A stretch of DNA of 64,000 nt from Paenibacillus turpanensis (GTDB lineage: Bacteria; Bacillota; Bacilli; Paenibacillales; YIM-B00363): NCBI RefSeq assembly GCF_011421635.1, contig NZ_WTLI01000008.1, forward strand, positions 62,001 to 126,000, written 5' to 3'. The notes under the pieces were generated by a model that had not been told where the DNA came from, ran no database searches, and worked only from the letters and a program-made list of their open reading frames with translations. The position numbers and the translations under genes are program-made. Numbering within the stretch: position 1 is the stretch's first letter; each line of letters begins with the position of its first letter. Shown here piece after piece: positions 1-9,831 of the stretch.

Positions 1-1
1 G

Positions 2-142
2 GCAAAGAAGGCGGATCCGCGTGAGCCGATGGATCGTCTTTACGATATGCTTGTGGAGGGGAATGTTTTCCCCGGTCTGACCGAAGAACAAATTAATCAC
101 AGGCTGACCGCCTGGTTTGCGAAAGAGGTGCTATCCGCATGA
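2..142 (+). CDS. C-terminal end of an unidentified protein (partial)
   Basis: The frame is open from the first bases of the window and ends in TGA at 140-142, giving the last 46 residues of a protein whose start lies upstream. The stop overlaps the purU start in an ATGA arrangement, which suggests translational coupling. The fragment is mixed and helical-looking, with a Pro-Met-Asp-Arg stretch and the ending KEVLSA. I recognise no family. The reading frame and the coupling are the only support. Confidence 0.5.
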   Translation, partial: AKKADPREPMDRLYDMLVEGNVFPGLTEEQINHRLTAWFAKEVLSA

Positions 143-1047
143 ATACGGTGAACCGCACAGAAGGAAAACATACGCGCAGGGAGCTGCTTAACCGGGACCG
201 GGCAAGAATGCTCATTTCTTGTCCGGATCGTCCGGGCATTGTCGCCTCGGTTTCCCGTTTTCTTGCCGAGCACGGGGCCAATATTGTGCAGTCTGACCAA
301 TATACGATGGACCCGAGCGGCGGAATGTTTTTTATCCGCATTGAATTTGATCTCGAGGGACTGGAAGCGAAGCTTCCGCAGCTGAAGCAGGATTTTTCCG
401 GTGTGGCACAGCCGTTCGAGATGAGCTGGGAAATCTACCGCTCCAACCAGAAGAAAAGGGTAGCGATTTTTGTCTCGAAGGAAGATCATTGTCTTCTGGA
501 GCTGCTGTGGCAGTGGCAGGCGGGAGATCTTTATATGGACATCGCAATGGTCATCGGCAATCATCCTGAGATGGCCGAGGTCGTAGAGCCCTTTGGTGTT
601 CCATTCCACTATGTACCGGTTACGCCGGAAACCAAGGCCGAGGCCGAGCGCAGACAAATCGCGCTGGTCCAAAGCGCGGATGTAGATTTAATTGTCCTAG
701 CAAGGTATATGCAAATTGTATCGCCTTATTTTATTGAGAAATATGAAAACCGCATGATTAACATTCATCATTCCTTCCTCCCGGCTTTTGTGGGCGGAAA
801 GCCCTATGCGCAGGCCTATGGACGCGGTGTGAAAATCATCGGGGCAACGGGTCATTATGTGACGGATGAGCTCGACGGCGGGCCTATCATTGAGCAGGAC
901 GTGCAGCGGGTATCCCACCGTGACGATGTAGATGACCTGAAACGGATCGGACGCCATATTGAACGGGTCGTACTGGCAAGAGCCGTGTCTTGGCATCTTG
1001 AGGACCGCATTCTCGTACACCAGAATAAAACCGTCGTGTTTAATTAA
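139..1047 (+). CDS. purU: Formyltetrahydrofolate deformylase PurU
   Basis: A 302-residue cytosolic enzyme that hydrolyses 10-formyltetrahydrofolate to formate and tetrahydrofolate, balancing the one-carbon pool and feeding formate to purine synthesis. After a basic tail of about 27 residues, an ACT domain starts at LISCPDRPGIVASVSRF. The formyltransferase domain follows, with the conserved NIHHSFLPAF segment and a GHYVTDELDGGPIIEQD segment carrying the Asn, His and Asp of the formyltransferase active site. Length fits the family. The ATG at 139 has AGAGGTG about nine bases upstream and overlaps the preceding stop. The next gene follows after 7 bp with only a weak ribosome site. Confidence 0.95.
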   Translation: MNTVNRTEGKHTRRELLNRDRARMLISCPDRPGIVASVSRFLAEHGANIVQSDQYTMDPSGGMFFIRIEFDLEGLEAKLPQLKQDFSGVAQPFEMSWEIYRSNQKKRVAIFVSKEDHCLLELLWQWQAGDLYMDIAMVIGNHPEMAEVVEPFGVPFHYVPVTPETKAEAERRQIALVQSADVDLIVLARYMQIVSPYFIEKYENRMINIHHSFLPAFVGGKPYAQAYGRGVKIIGATGHYVTDELDGGPIIEQDVQRVSHRDDVDDLKRIGRHIERVVLARAVSWHLEDRILVHQNKTVVFN

Positions 1048-1054
1048 TTAACGC

Positions 1055-2578
1055 ATGCTGAAAGATTTTATCATCAACGCTTCTTTCATCACTGCCTATA
1101 TTTTTGTTGTTTCACAGCTTGTGAATCGAAAAGAATACTTGTTTGCCTGGAGCCCTGAGGAGCTGAACAGACGCAGCGTACAGTGGGGAGCGGGTTTTGT
1201 AATGGGCTTACTGGGGGCTGTCCTGATGCTGTTCAGCATTAGGGTCAGCCCTGAAGTTATTTTAGACCTCCGGCATGTGGCGATTTTGCTGGCCGCCGCT
1301 TTTTTCGGAGGATGGGCGTCTGTAATCTCATCCCTCATGATCGGTGCTGCAAGGATTGTACTTTTTTGGCAGTGGGATGCTGTTTCCTACCGAGCGGCCG
1401 CCTCCATGGTGCTGATCGGTCTGCTGTGCGCTTGGATTCGTCCATGGATAAATAGACGTCTGCCGAGGTATTTGGCGATGAACGTGGGCGCAAGCCTGAT
1501 CCTGTTTGCGGTGCTTTACATCAATGTGTCCGATCACTCCGAATTTGCCACGCTGTATGTTTATCACTTTAGCTTTTCCGTAATTGGAAGCCTCCTCGGA
1601 TACGCGGCGATGTCGTATATGATTCGGTCCAATCGGTCGTTTTATGTGTTGTCCCAGCGAACCTCGCAGCTTCGCGCCCTGCTCGGAAATTTAAATTCAG
1701 GCGTGCTCGTGGAAGACATTCATCGTAGAATACTTCACTCGAATGCGAAGCTGGCCGAGATGCTGGGAATTCCGTATTCGCCTGCGCAGCTCGAAGGAAT
1801 GGACGGACGCCGACTGCTGCGCGAAACTAGTGACCTGGTGGAAGACGAAGGCAGATTTACAGCGTCGATTGACAAGCTGGTGCGGGAGAGAGCGAAACGA
1901 TTGAACGAAGAGGTATTGCTCAAGGATGGAAGAACGTTCGAGACGGATTATATCCCCATCTATGACGGGATCAGCTTGGTCGGCCATCTATGGAATATTC
2001 GAGATATCACCATACGGAAGCAGACGATGCGAAAGCTGGAGGAAGCCAATAAACGACTGGAATCGTTATCCCATCGGGACGGGTTGACGGACATTCCAAA
2101 CCGCAGGGCTTATGATGAAAGGCTTGAGCAGGAATGGGCCAGTTCGCAGCGGAAGAAAGAGCCGCTGTCGCTGCTTTTAATCGATATCGATCAGTTTAAG
2201 CTGTACAACGATACGTACGGTCATCAGGCTGGGGACGAATGCCTGCGAGCGGTCGCTCGCGAGCTTCAAGCGCAGTGCAAGCGTCCGGCTGATTTTGCTG
2301 CAAGATACGGCGGCGAGGAATTCGCTGTATTGTTGCCGGACACGGACGCAGGGGGAGCGCTGCGTGTGGCGGAGCAGATCCGGCAGGAGGTATATAAGCT
2401 GGGCATTCCTCACAGCTTGTCGTCTGCCGGCGGATACGTGTCGGTTAGCATCGGTGCCTGCACGAGGATAGCTTCGCCTGACGAGCGCCCGGCGCTGCTG
2501 TTTGAGCTGGCGGACCAGGCGCTGTACGAAGCGAAGAAAAACGGCCGAAACCGCGTGGTACAGGCTATGGGATCATAA
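1055..2578 (+). CDS. Membrane-bound diguanylate cyclase (5TM-5TMR_LYT, PAS, GGDEF)
   Basis: 507 residues. The N-terminal ~190 residues hold about five to six membrane helices of the 5TM-5TMR_LYT type, including the RRSVQWGAGFVMGLLGAVLM segment. A PAS domain follows (about 205-330) and then a GGDEF domain. The catalytic signature is an intact GGEEF starting at residue 419. An RPAD I-site lies exactly five residues before it, so product inhibition by c-di-GMP is expected. The likely role is synthesis of cyclic di-GMP from two GTP in response to a membrane or cytosolic signal. The start lies 7 bp after purU. The 3' end overlaps the convergent MOSC gene by 14 bp. Confidence 0.9.
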   Translation: MLKDFIINASFITAYIFVVSQLVNRKEYLFAWSPEELNRRSVQWGAGFVMGLLGAVLMLFSIRVSPEVILDLRHVAILLAAAFFGGWASVISSLMIGAARIVLFWQWDAVSYRAAASMVLIGLLCAWIRPWINRRLPRYLAMNVGASLILFAVLYINVSDHSEFATLYVYHFSFSVIGSLLGYAAMSYMIRSNRSFYVLSQRTSQLRALLGNLNSGVLVEDIHRRILHSNAKLAEMLGIPYSPAQLEGMDGRRLLRETSDLVEDEGRFTASIDKLVRERAKRLNEEVLLKDGRTFETDYIPIYDGISLVGHLWNIRDITIRKQTMRKLEEANKRLESLSHRDGLTDIPNRRAYDERLEQEWASSQRKKEPLSLLLIDIDQFKLYNDTYGHQAGDECLRAVARELQAQCKRPADFAARYGGEEFAVLLPDTDAGGALRVAEQIRQEVYKLGIPHSLSSAGGYVSVSIGACTRIASPDERPALLFELADQALYEAKKNGRNRVVQAMGS

Positions 2579-3110
2579 TGCGCACCGTGTCGCCTGGGGC
2601 AACGGTGCCTTCTTTTTCTACGGAGCAGACGATGCCGCGCTTTTGCTTGGCGGCTGGAACGAATTTTTTGGCGAGCTCCGGCCGATCGCAACTGGCGGCA
2701 ATGACTTTGGCAGGTCCGCTGCAGGGGAGGTTTTCCCCTTCGCAAATCAGGCCGGTGCTGCCTCGCTCGAACAATAGGCGTGCTCCTTGCGGAAGCAGCG
2801 TCAAAGGCGCGTAGCCGCGGAGCAGGATGTTCGCGCCGAGCCACTCGGGCAGAATCTCGCCTGTTTCAAGGAGGGTGGCGATCTGCTCCATCTCTTCCGC
2901 GCCGACGATGCTGATCTGCCGGCGGTTCGCGATCATCGTGCCGCGCGGGTAGAAGGACTGCCGCACATCGGCCGGCCGCAGAAGACCGTAATGCCGGTCG
3001 CCCGGGATTCCGGCGAGCTCGATGCGGATTTCCTGCTCCCTGCGGGTAACGAAGGTTGAAGGATCGGTAGCAGTGAGGACGGCCTCTACTATAGCTGTGA
3101 ATGTTTTCAT
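2565..3110 (-). CDS. MOSC domain protein
   Basis: About 181 residues from the ATG at 3110, which has GAGGTGA about nine bases upstream. An in-frame ATG further out lacks such a site. The protein looks like a stand-alone MOSC domain: an early GIPGDRHYG segment, a central IVGAEEME, and the invariant cysteine in GENLPCSGP. MOSC domains occur in molybdenum cofactor sulfurases and in YiiM/YuaD-type proteins that handle molybdenum or sulfur chemistry. The substrate here cannot be read. It follows the small membrane protein gene by only 10 bp, so they are probably co-transcribed and translationally coupled. Confidence 0.85.
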   Translation of the reverse strand: MKTFTAIVEAVLTATDPSTFVTRREQEIRIELAGIPGDRHYGLLRPADVRQSFYPRGTMIANRRQISIVGAEEMEQIATLLETGEILPEWLGANILLRGYAPLTLLPQGARLLFERGSTGLICEGENLPCSGPAKVIAASCDRPELAKKFVPAAKQKRGIVCSVEKEGTVAPGDTVRIMIP

Positions 3111-3120
3111 GGTTGTATGT

Positions 3121-3579
3121 TCACCTCGGTAGGTTTCGTGTTTGATACATGCCGAACAAGGCAAGGATGAAGCCGTATGCACCGTGTCCTGCGATCCACC
3201 AAGCAAACGCGGCCATATCGGTGATCGCCGGTGTTCGATCGGAAAGCAGCGTTAAAGGGATGAATAGCGGGATGGTGACAAGAGCAGCGGCTGCAGCATA
3301 AAGAACGGGTCTCGGCGTCTCGGAACGACGGATGGACCGGCCCAAAAGATAGCTGTACAGCATGCCAATGAAGACGGATACCGCCATATGCAGCATAAAT
3401 TCGATCCACTCCGGCAGCGGCTGCGGAAGAAACGGCACAAAGTCTACATTGAGGAGCAGCGTATACACCTTCACCTCGAAGAGCCTTTCGACTGCCCGAA
3501 ACAGGAGGCCAAGGGCAAGCCCGGACACAACGCCGGCTATGATTCCGGTAAGAAGCGAGTTTTGTTGTTTCCTGTGCAT
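3121..3579 (-). CDS. Small membrane protein, unknown function
   Basis: About 152 residues with four predicted membrane helices: TGIIAGVVSGLALGLLF near the start, a second around EFMLHMAVSVFIGMLYSYLL, a third at VLYAAAAALVTIPLFIPL and a fourth at AFAWWIAGHGAYGFILALFG. It faintly resembles small YqhR-like Firmicute membrane proteins, but I cannot assign it. Two ATGs are possible. The upstream one at 3591 abuts GGAAGG with no spacer, so the second (3579) is preferred. Its 3' end covers the ribosome site of the MOSC gene. Confidence 0.7.
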   Translation of the reverse strand: MHRKQQNSLLTGIIAGVVSGLALGLLFRAVERLFEVKVYTLLLNVDFVPFLPQPLPEWIEFMLHMAVSVFIGMLYSYLLGRSIRRSETPRPVLYAAAAALVTIPLFIPLTLLSDRTPAITDMAAFAWWIAGHGAYGFILALFGMYQTRNLPR

Positions 3580-3666
3580 AACCTGTGTCATCCTTCCGCA
3601 TATTTCTTGTAGGGGTACATTCGACCTCTTCGTCTTAAATCCTTTTGCCGTTCAGATGATTTACTG

Positions 3667-3695
3667 TGGCAAAGCGCAAAAGCAAGTGATACAAT
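3667..3695 (+). promoter_or_regulatory. Candidate sigma-A promoter of tkt
   Basis: An extended -10 (TG-A-TACAAT at 3687-3695) lies 17 bp after a poor -35 (TGGCAA, 3667-3672), 55 bp before the transketolase start. The TG extension partly compensates for the weak -35. Seen by eye only. Confidence 0.3.
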
Positions 3696-3750
3696 AAGGC
3701 AAGCGATACGTTTCACGTTAACAATGGATTTGGAGGGAGAGTATTACATT

Positions 3751-5763
3751 ATGTCGATTACACAGAAAACGATCGATCAGCTGTCGATCGATACGATCCG
3801 CACGCTTTCCATCGATGCAATCGAGAAAGCGAATTCAGGTCACCCGGGCATGCCGATGGGCGCTGCTCCGATGGCCTATGAGGTTTGGGCACGTTTCTTG
3901 AAACACAACCCGGACAACCCGTCCTGGACAAACCGTGACCGTTTTGTTCTGTCTGCTGGACACGGCTCGATGCTGCTTTACTCCATGCTTCACCTTTTTG
4001 GCTATGATGTAACGATTGATGATCTGAAGGAGTTCCGTCAATGGGGCAGCAGAACACCGGGACATCCGGAATTCGGACACACTCCTGGCGTTGATGCAAC
4101 GACTGGACCGCTGGGTCAAGGCTTTGCAATGGCTGTAGGTATGGCAATGGCGGAAGAACACCTTGCTTCCGTATACAACCGCGACAATTTCCCGGTCGTT
4201 GACCACACTACATACGTAATTTGCGGCGACGGCGACCTGATGGAAGGGATCTCCGGCGAGGCGGCATCCCTTGCGGGTCATTTGAAGCTGAACAAGCTGA
4301 CGGTTCTTTACGATTCAAACGATATTTCGCTTGACGGCGAATTAAACCTTTCGTTCTCCGAAGATGTGCGCAAGCGCTTTGAAGGCTACGGCTGGAACGT
4401 GCTTCGCGTGGAAGACGGAAACGACCTTGAAGCGCTTCACAAAGCGATTCTCGAATCGCAAACGGACTACCGTCCGACGCTGATCGAAGTGAAGACGGTT
4501 ATCGGCTTCGGCAGCCCGAACAAAGCAGGCAAAGGCGGCCATGCTGGACCGCACGGCTCCCCGCTTGGCACAGACGAAGCGAAGCTGACGAAAGAAGCAT
4601 ACCAGTGGCCGCATGAAGAGTTCCATGTACCGCAGGAAGTTCGCGACCATATGGCTGCATTGAAGCAGAAGGGCATCGAAGCGGAACAGCAATGGAACGC
4701 GATGTTCGCAGAGTACCGCAAGGCGTATCCGGAGCTGGCTGCTCAATTCGAGCAAGCGGTGAAGGGCGAGCTTCCAGAAGGCTGGGATTCCGAGCTTCCG
4801 GTTTGGAATGAAGGCGACAAGGCGCTGGCAACCCGCGCAGCTTCCGGTCAAGCTCTGAACGCGCTGGCGAAGCGTGTGCCGACGATTATCGGCGGTTCCG
4901 CTGACCTGGAGAGCTCCACGAATACACACCTGAACAACATTGATAACTTTACTGCACGCGATTACAGCGGCCGAAACGTATACTTCGGCGTTCGCGAATT
5001 TGCAATGGGCGCGGCGATCAACGGCATGGCGCTGCACGGCGGCGTTCGTCCATACGGCGGTACGTTCTTCGTATTCTCCGATTATCTTCGTCCGGCAATC
5101 CGTCTTGCGGCGATTCAGAAGCTGCCTGTCGTGTACGTATTTACGCATGACAGCATCGGCGTTGGCGAAGACGGACCGACGCACCAGCCAATCGAGCAGC
5201 TTGCTGCGATCCGTACGATGATCGGCGTAGAAGTGATTCGTCCTGCGGATGCGAACGAAACTGCAGCGGCATGGCGCTATGCAATTGGCCAGAAGGAAGC
5301 GCCAGTAGCGCTCATCCTGACTCGCCAGAACCTGCCGATCCTGCCGGGCACTGCGCAAAACGCGAAGGAAGGCGTAGAGAAGGGCGCGTACATCGTTTCC
5401 GAAGCGCCGAACGGTAAGCCGCAAGCGATTATCATTGCAACGGGCTCCGAGGTTTCTCTTGCTGTTGACGCACAGAAGAAGCTGGCGGAAGAAGGCGTTC
5501 AAGCCCGCGTAGTCAGCATGCCGAGCTGGGAGCGTTTCGAGAAGCAGTCGAAGGAGTACAAAAACTCCATCCTGCCTTCCGATATCAAAGCTCGTTTGGC
5601 TGTCGAAATGGCACTGCCTATGGGCTGGGAAAAGTATGTCGGCGATTCCGGCGCAATTCTTGGCATCGAAACCTACGGCGCATCGGGTAAAGGACCAAAG
5701 GTTATCGAGGAGTACGGCTTTACAGCTGCTAACGTGGCACAGAAAGTTAAAGAGCTTCTGTAA
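3751..5763 (+). CDS. tkt: Transketolase
   Basis: About 670 residues. A thiamine-diphosphate enzyme of the pentose phosphate pathway that moves two-carbon units between ketose and aldose phosphates. Recognisable parts are the substrate segment [11 protein letters not shown], the thiamine-binding motif beginning GDGDLMEG, the [14 protein letters not shown] region, and the central pyrimidine-domain segments [18 protein letters not shown] and [15 protein letters not shown]. The ATG at 3751 is preceded by GGAGGGAG with good spacing; an in-frame ATG nine codons earlier has no such site. A strong hairpin terminator follows, so the gene is probably monocistronic. Confidence 0.97.
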   Translation: MSITQKTIDQLSIDTIRTLSIDAIEKANSGHPGMPMGAAPMAYEVWARFLKHNPDNPSWTNRDRFVLSAGHGSMLLYSMLHLFGYDVTIDDLKEFRQWGSRTPGHPEFGHTPGVDATTGPLGQGFAMAVGMAMAEEHLASVYNRDNFPVVDHTTYVICGDGDLMEGISGEAASLAGHLKLNKLTVLYDSNDISLDGELNLSFSEDVRKRFEGYGWNVLRVEDGNDLEALHKAILESQTDYRPTLIEVKTVIGFGSPNKAGKGGHAGPHGSPLGTDEAKLTKEAYQWPHEEFHVPQEVRDHMAALKQKGIEAEQQWNAMFAEYRKAYPELAAQFEQAVKGELPEGWDSELPVWNEGDKALATRAASGQALNALAKRVPTIIGGSADLESSTNTHLNNIDNFTARDYSGRNVYFGVREFAMGAAINGMALHGGVRPYGGTFFVFSDYLRPAIRLAAIQKLPVVYVFTHDSIGVGEDGPTHQPIEQLAAIRTMIGVEVIRPADANETAAAWRYAIGQKEAPVALILTRQNLPILPGTAQNAKEGVEKGAYIVSEAPNGKPQAIIIATGSEVSLAVDAQKKLAEEGVQARVVSMPSWERFEKQSKEYKNSILPSDIKARLAVEMALPMGWEKYVGDSGAILGIETYGASGKGPKVIEEYGFTAANVAQKVKELL

Positions 5764-5793
5764 TAATCGGCCACCGGTATCCGCTTATTAAAT

Positions 5794-5825
5794 AAAGGCC
5801 CGAGGCGAACCGCCTTGGGCCTTTT
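5794..5825 (+). terminator. Rho-independent terminator after tkt
   Basis: A 13-14 bp stem (AAAGGCCCGAGGCG paired with CGCCTTGGGCCTTT, one G-U pair) has a 3-base loop and a short T run. Confidence 0.85.
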
Positions 5826-5857
5826 CATATACCACAATTTCAAAGGAGCGAAATAAG

Positions 5858-6175
5858 ATGTCTCAGTTTACCAATGTAACCGTAGTAAAAAAAGCAAATG
5901 TGTATTTTGACGGCAAGGTGACAAGCCGTACCGTTGTATTCGAAGACGGAACGAAGAAGACGCTGGGCATCATGCTTCCAGGCGACTATGAGTTCGGTAC
6001 GGATGTGAAGGAAATTATGGAAATCCAAGCAGGCCGCCTTGATGTTTTGCTGCCGGATGCTTCCGACTGGCTGTCGATCGACGGCACTGCTGAATTTACC
6101 GTTCCGAAAGGCGCAAAATTTAAGCTTCGCGTTCACACCGTAACCGATTACTGCTGTTCTTACATTAACGAATAG
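5858..6175 (+). CDS. ppnP: Pyrimidine/purine nucleoside phosphorylase PpnP (DUF1255)
   Basis: 105 residues, the full length of the small cupin-fold PpnP/YaiE family, which phosphorolyses several nucleosides to a base and ribose 1-phosphate. Typical segments are [15 protein letters not shown], the cupin strand [12 protein letters not shown], and the conserved end [18 protein letters not shown] lies about 12 bases before the ATG. Ribose 1-phosphate made here can enter the pentose phosphate pathway, which fits the neighbouring transketolase. Its stop overlaps the end of the convergent dehydrogenase gene by 11 bp. Confidence 0.9.
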   Translation: MSQFTNVTVVKKANVYFDGKVTSRTVVFEDGTKKTLGIMLPGDYEFGTDVKEIMEIQAGRLDVLLPDASDWLSIDGTAEFTVPKGAKFKLRVHTVTDYCCSYINE

Positions 6176-7460
6176 CTTCCTGCTGCTCGTCAATTTTACG
6201 CTGGATATACTCCTCCAGCTTGATCCGCACGTAAGGCGGAACGCCGGACATCAGGCAGCCATAATGGTATTCATGCTCCAGCTGCTCGATACGGATAATT
6301 TTTCCCGTGATCGGCGGAAGCTCCGCTTCCTGCGGGAAGTGGAAAACGACAAACATATCTTTGGAAAGCGGGAAGCTCGTCGCGATTTGCAGCCCTTGGT
6401 TGGAAATATCGACGAGCTTTCCTTTGATTTGCTGACCGGTGAAGGCGCCTTCCTGCTCCCACTGGTGAACAGCAATCATCACGGTAAAGTCCATTGGAAC
6501 GCGAATGCTGCGGCGGCGCTCCGTCTGCTCCTTCGTTTGGTCAAGCTCAAGCTCCAGTTGAGAGGAGGCTTCCGCTTTCCTCACTTCAACGCCGCTCCAC
6601 TGCTCATACAATGTAAGAAGCGACGATAAGTCAAGCTCACCGAGGCCCTGAGCTTCGGCGATTTGGAATACGTTCCGAACGGTATCCAAAGCCGGCATCG
6701 GCGTGCGCAGCTGCTGTCCGAGCTGAGAGGCCAGGCGCAAATCCTTCGTCATCAGCTTGAGGGAAAACTGGACGCTAAAATCGCGATCCAAGATTTTCGG
6801 AGCTTTGAGCTCCAATTGGCGGCTGTTGGCCGCACCGGAGCTGACGATTTCCAGGAACGATTCCGGGTCAATGCCCGCTTTAGCCGCAATGGCAAGACCT
6901 TCGCACATTGCTGCAGTATGGATGCCGACCAAGGTATTGTTGGCAAGCTTCATATAGGAGCCGGCGCCGGATGGCCCCATGTATTTAATCTTTCTTCCCA
7001 TCGCTTCAAATATAGCGCGATTCTTCTCAAGAGCGGCTTCATCTCCGCCGACCATAAACGTCAGCGTTCCACTTTCCGCCGCTGGCTTGCTGCCCGTTAC
7101 CGGCGCATCAAGGAAGGATACCTCGTGCTGCTGAAGCTCTTGATAAAGCTGCTTGCTAGTTTCTGGAGATACGGTACTGCAATCGATGACGGTCATGCCT
7201 GCCTGGATCCCGTCCATAATGCCGCCTGCTCCGTAGAACACTTCAAGCAGCGTATTGTCATCCGACAGCATCGTGACGACGACATCGGCTTCGCGAACCG
7301 CTTCGCTCGGTGTCGCAGCTGTCTTCGCACCGAGTGGAACGAGCTCCTCCACCTTCGATGCCGTGCGGTTATAAGCGATCACCGAAAAGCCGTTTTTGCA
7401 CAAATTGGCCGCCATCGGCAGCCCCATCGTACCGAGTCCGACAAAAGCAACAGTAGTCAT
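6165..7460 (-). CDS. Beta-hydroxyacid dehydrogenase fused to a C-terminal PilZ domain
   Basis: 431 residues in one uninterrupted frame. Residues 1-290 are a complete 3-hydroxyisobutyrate dehydrogenase-type enzyme: the Rossmann motif [10 protein letters not shown], the substrate segment [16 protein letters not shown], and the catalytic lysine K171 in SYMKLANN. A charged linker (about 291-314) leads to a PilZ-like domain at about 315-425. This has an RxxxR pair (R316, R320) and the DxSxxG motif at 351-356 (DISNQG), the residues that hold cyclic di-GMP in PilZ proteins. The enzyme part should oxidise a 3-hydroxyacid with NAD(P), and the PilZ part suggests control by c-di-GMP (inference). The ATG at 7460 fits the family start; an ATG at 7472 abuts GGAAGG with no spacer. 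Confidence 0.88.
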   Translation of the reverse strand: MTTVAFVGLGTMGLPMAANLCKNGFSVIAYNRTASKVEELVPLGAKTAATPSEAVREADVVVTMLSDDNTLLEVFYGAGGIMDGIQAGMTVIDCSTVSPETSKQLYQELQQHEVSFLDAPVTGSKPAAESGTLTFMVGGDEAALEKNRAIFEAMGRKIKYMGPSGAGSYMKLANNTLVGIHTAAMCEGLAIAAKAGIDPESFLEIVSSGAANSRQLELKAPKILDRDFSVQFSLKLMTKDLRLASQLGQQLRTPMPALDTVRNVFQIAEAQGLGELDLSSLLTLYEQWSGVEVRKAEASSQLELELDQTKEQTERRRSIRVPMDFTVMIAVHQWEQEGAFTGQQIKGKLVDISNQGLQIATSFPLSKDMFVVFHFPQEAELPPITGKIIRIEQLEHEYHYGCLMSGVPPYVRIKLEEYIQRKIDEQQEAIR

Positions 7461-7524
7461 AGTTTTATTCATCCTTCCGCCAGTAGTTACCTTTATCTTA
7501 TCACTCGTCCAGTCCAATGGAAAC

Positions 7525-7553
7525 TTGAAAAAAACCGACTGGAACAGTATGCT
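7525..7553 (+). promoter_or_regulatory. Candidate sigma-A promoter of pgi
   Basis: TTGAAA (7525-7530), a 17 bp spacer and TATGCT (7548-7553) lie about 50 bp before the pgi start, in the divergent gap shared with the dehydrogenase-PilZ gene. Confidence 0.45.
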
Positions 7554-7605
7554 TAAAAAAGAAATAATAGCCTGTCTTTATTAGAGATAAGGAGTGAAGA
7601 AAACC

Positions 7606-8961
7606 ATGCAACCATCCATTCGTTTTGATTACAGCAATGCACTATCGTTCGTGGGACAGCACGAAATTGATTACCTGGCGGCGCCGATTAAGCTCGCCCA
7701 CGAACAGCTGCACAGCAAGACAGGTGCGGGCTCGGACTACCTCGGCTGGATCACCCTTCCGACAGACTATGATAAGGAAGAGTTCGCGCGAATTAAGCAG
7801 GCCGCTGCCAAAATCCGCAGCGATTCGGAAGTGCTTGTCGTAATCGGCATCGGCGGCTCCTACTTGGGTGCGCGCGCAGCAATCGAAATGCTGAGCCACA
7901 ACTTCGCTAATATTGTGTCCAAGGAGCAGCGCAACGCTCCGTATATCGTGTATGCAGGAAACAATATCAGCGGTACCTATATGACTCACCTGCTGCAAAT
8001 GCTCGAAGGCAAGGACTTCTCCCTAAATGTGATCTCCAAATCCGGAACGACGACAGAGCCGGCGATTGCCTTCCGCATTTTGCGTGAAGCGATTGAGAAG
8101 AAATACGGCAAGGAAGAAGCGCGCAAGCGTATTTATGCAACGACAGACCGCGAGAAGGGCGCTTTGAAGAAGCTGGCTGACGCCGAAGGATACGAGACCT
8201 TCGTAATCCCGGACGACGTAGGCGGCCGTTATTCCGTGCTGACAGCGGTCGGCCTGCTGCCTATTGCAGCTGCGGGAGTCGACATCGACGCCATGATGGC
8301 GGGTGCAGCCGATGCAAGCCGTCTGTACGCGAACCCGAACGTTGCTGAAAATCCGAGCTATCAATATGCAGCTGTCCGCAACGCATTGTACCGCAAAGGC
8401 AAAACGACGGAAATTCTCGTTAACTACGAGCCGTCGCTCCATTTCGTATCGGAATGGTGGAAGCAGCTGTACGGCGAAAGCGAAGGCAAGGATAACAAAG
8501 GCATTTATCCGGCTTCCGTTGATTTCTCGACCGATCTTCACTCGATGGGCCAATTCATCCAAGAAGGAACAAGAAATCTGTTTGAAACCGTCCTTCTCAT
8601 TGATAAAGTACCAGCCGATTTGGCGATTGAGACGGATGCGGATAACCTGGACGGCTTAAACTTCCTTGCGGGTAAGACGATGGACTTCGTGAACAAGAAG
8701 GCATTCCAAGGCACAATGCTGGCGCACACAGACGGAGGCGTGCCAAACCTGGTTGTCACGATTCCCGACCAAACCGCTTACGCGTTCGGAAGCCTCGTTT
8801 ACTTCTTTGAAAAAGCATGCGGTATCAGCGGTTATCTGCTCGGCGTGAACCCGTTTGATCAGCCGGGTGTAGAAGCATATAAGCGCAACATGTTTGCGCT
8901 GCTCGGCAAGCCGGGCTTCGAAGCGGAGAAAGCTCAGCTGGAAGCGCGCCTGAATAAATAA
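7606..8961 (+). CDS. pgi: Glucose-6-phosphate isomerase
   Basis: 451 residues, the short bacterial form of the family. It interconverts glucose 6-phosphate and fructose 6-phosphate in glycolysis. The phosphosugar-binding SIS region includes [17 protein letters not shown] and [14 protein letters not shown]. The catalytic region [15 protein letters not shown] and the [13 protein letters not shown] segment are intact. The ATG at 7606 lies about 11 bases after AAGGAG; a GTG four codons earlier overlaps that site and is unlikely. A hairpin terminator follows directly. Confidence 0.97.
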   Translation: MQPSIRFDYSNALSFVGQHEIDYLAAPIKLAHEQLHSKTGAGSDYLGWITLPTDYDKEEFARIKQAAAKIRSDSEVLVVIGIGGSYLGARAAIEMLSHNFANIVSKEQRNAPYIVYAGNNISGTYMTHLLQMLEGKDFSLNVISKSGTTTEPAIAFRILREAIEKKYGKEEARKRIYATTDREKGALKKLADAEGYETFVIPDDVGGRYSVLTAVGLLPIAAAGVDIDAMMAGAADASRLYANPNVAENPSYQYAAVRNALYRKGKTTEILVNYEPSLHFVSEWWKQLYGESEGKDNKGIYPASVDFSTDLHSMGQFIQEGTRNLFETVLLIDKVPADLAIETDADNLDGLNFLAGKTMDFVNKKAFQGTMLAHTDGGVPNLVVTIPDQTAYAFGSLVYFFEKACGISGYLLGVNPFDQPGVEAYKRNMFALLGKPGFEAEKAQLEARLNK

Positions 8962-8987
8962 GTGGTAGACGTGTGACACATAAACGG

Positions 8988-9018
8988 GCAGCTCATCTAG
9001 TGATGGGCTGCTTTTTTT
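8988..9018 (+). terminator. Rho-independent terminator after pgi
   Basis: A stem of GCAGCTCATC and GATGGGCTGC (10 bp, one G-U) around the loop TAGT is followed by seven T. Confidence 0.85.
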
Positions 9019-9079
9019 AACCATGGCAATCAGGCTTGAAAAATGCATCAACTTAAGTCAGAAGGGGAGGGTACCCGAA

Positions 9080-9721
9080 ATGCTTCCGTACTACAAGACG
9101 ATTCAAGGATACGGGGAAGCGGAAATCGTCATCAAGCGCTCCCGGTTTATCGGATATGCGAAGCCAGCGGCAACGGAAGAAGAAGCTGTCGCATTTATCG
9201 AAGAAATTAAACAGAAGCACAAAATGGCTACTCACAACTGTTCCGCTTACCTAACCGGGGAGAGGGACCAGTTCCAAAAGGCTTCCGATGACGGGGAACC
9301 TAGCGGGACTGCAGGCAAGCCGATCCTCGAGGTCATAAAAAATCAAGGGCTCAAATATACCGCAGTCGTTGTCACCCGCTATTTTGGAGGAATCATGCTC
9401 GGAGCGGGCGGATTAGTGCGCGCTTATACAGATGGAGCGGTAGCGGGCCTTGAGGCAGCCGGTCCCGTTTACAAGGTGCTGCATCGGGAAATAGAGCTGG
9501 AGATCGATTACAACTGGCATGGCAAGCTGGAGAACGAGATGATAAACATTGGCATGCGCAGGGGAGAGACGCTGTTTACCGATAAGGTAACACTCACGAC
9601 GTTTCCACTGGAAGCGGAGGCGGATCAATGGGTGGCACGAGTAACGGATTTGACGGCGGGACAAGCGAAAATGAACCGAAAAGATGCTTTGTATATGGAC
9701 CACGATGCTTTACCGTTTTAA
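9080..9721 (+). CDS. yvyE: YigZ/YvyE (IMPACT) family protein
   Basis: 213 residues. The family signature is clear: SRFIGYAKPAATEEEAVAFI, the DDGEPSGTAGKPIL motif, and VVVTRYFGGIMLGAGGLVRAY. A C-terminal ferredoxin-like domain follows. YigZ/YvyE proteins are relatives of eukaryotic IMPACT. Their biochemical function is not settled, though a link to translation has been proposed. The ATG at 9080 follows AAGGGGAGGG; an earlier in-frame ATG lacks a ribosome site and overlaps the region just after the pgi terminator. No terminator is apparent before the next gene. Confidence 0.9.
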   Translation: MLPYYKTIQGYGEAEIVIKRSRFIGYAKPAATEEEAVAFIEEIKQKHKMATHNCSAYLTGERDQFQKASDDGEPSGTAGKPILEVIKNQGLKYTAVVVTRYFGGIMLGAGGLVRAYTDGAVAGLEAAGPVYKVLHREIELEIDYNWHGKLENEMINIGMRRGETLFTDKVTLTTFPLEAEADQWVARVTDLTAGQAKMNRKDALYMDHDALPF

Positions 9722-9831
9722 AGCAAAAACCTATAAAAGCTTTAACGTAAAAAATCTTTAAAGTTTTAAATGAAAAAACACCCCAATTTACTCGGGATTG
9801 TTGTATAATGAGTAAAAAGGAGGGAGTATTT

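Noticed and set aside
4342-5502. Long minus-strand frame opposite transketolase
   Set aside because: It is antisense to a certain gene, without ribosome site or family motifs.
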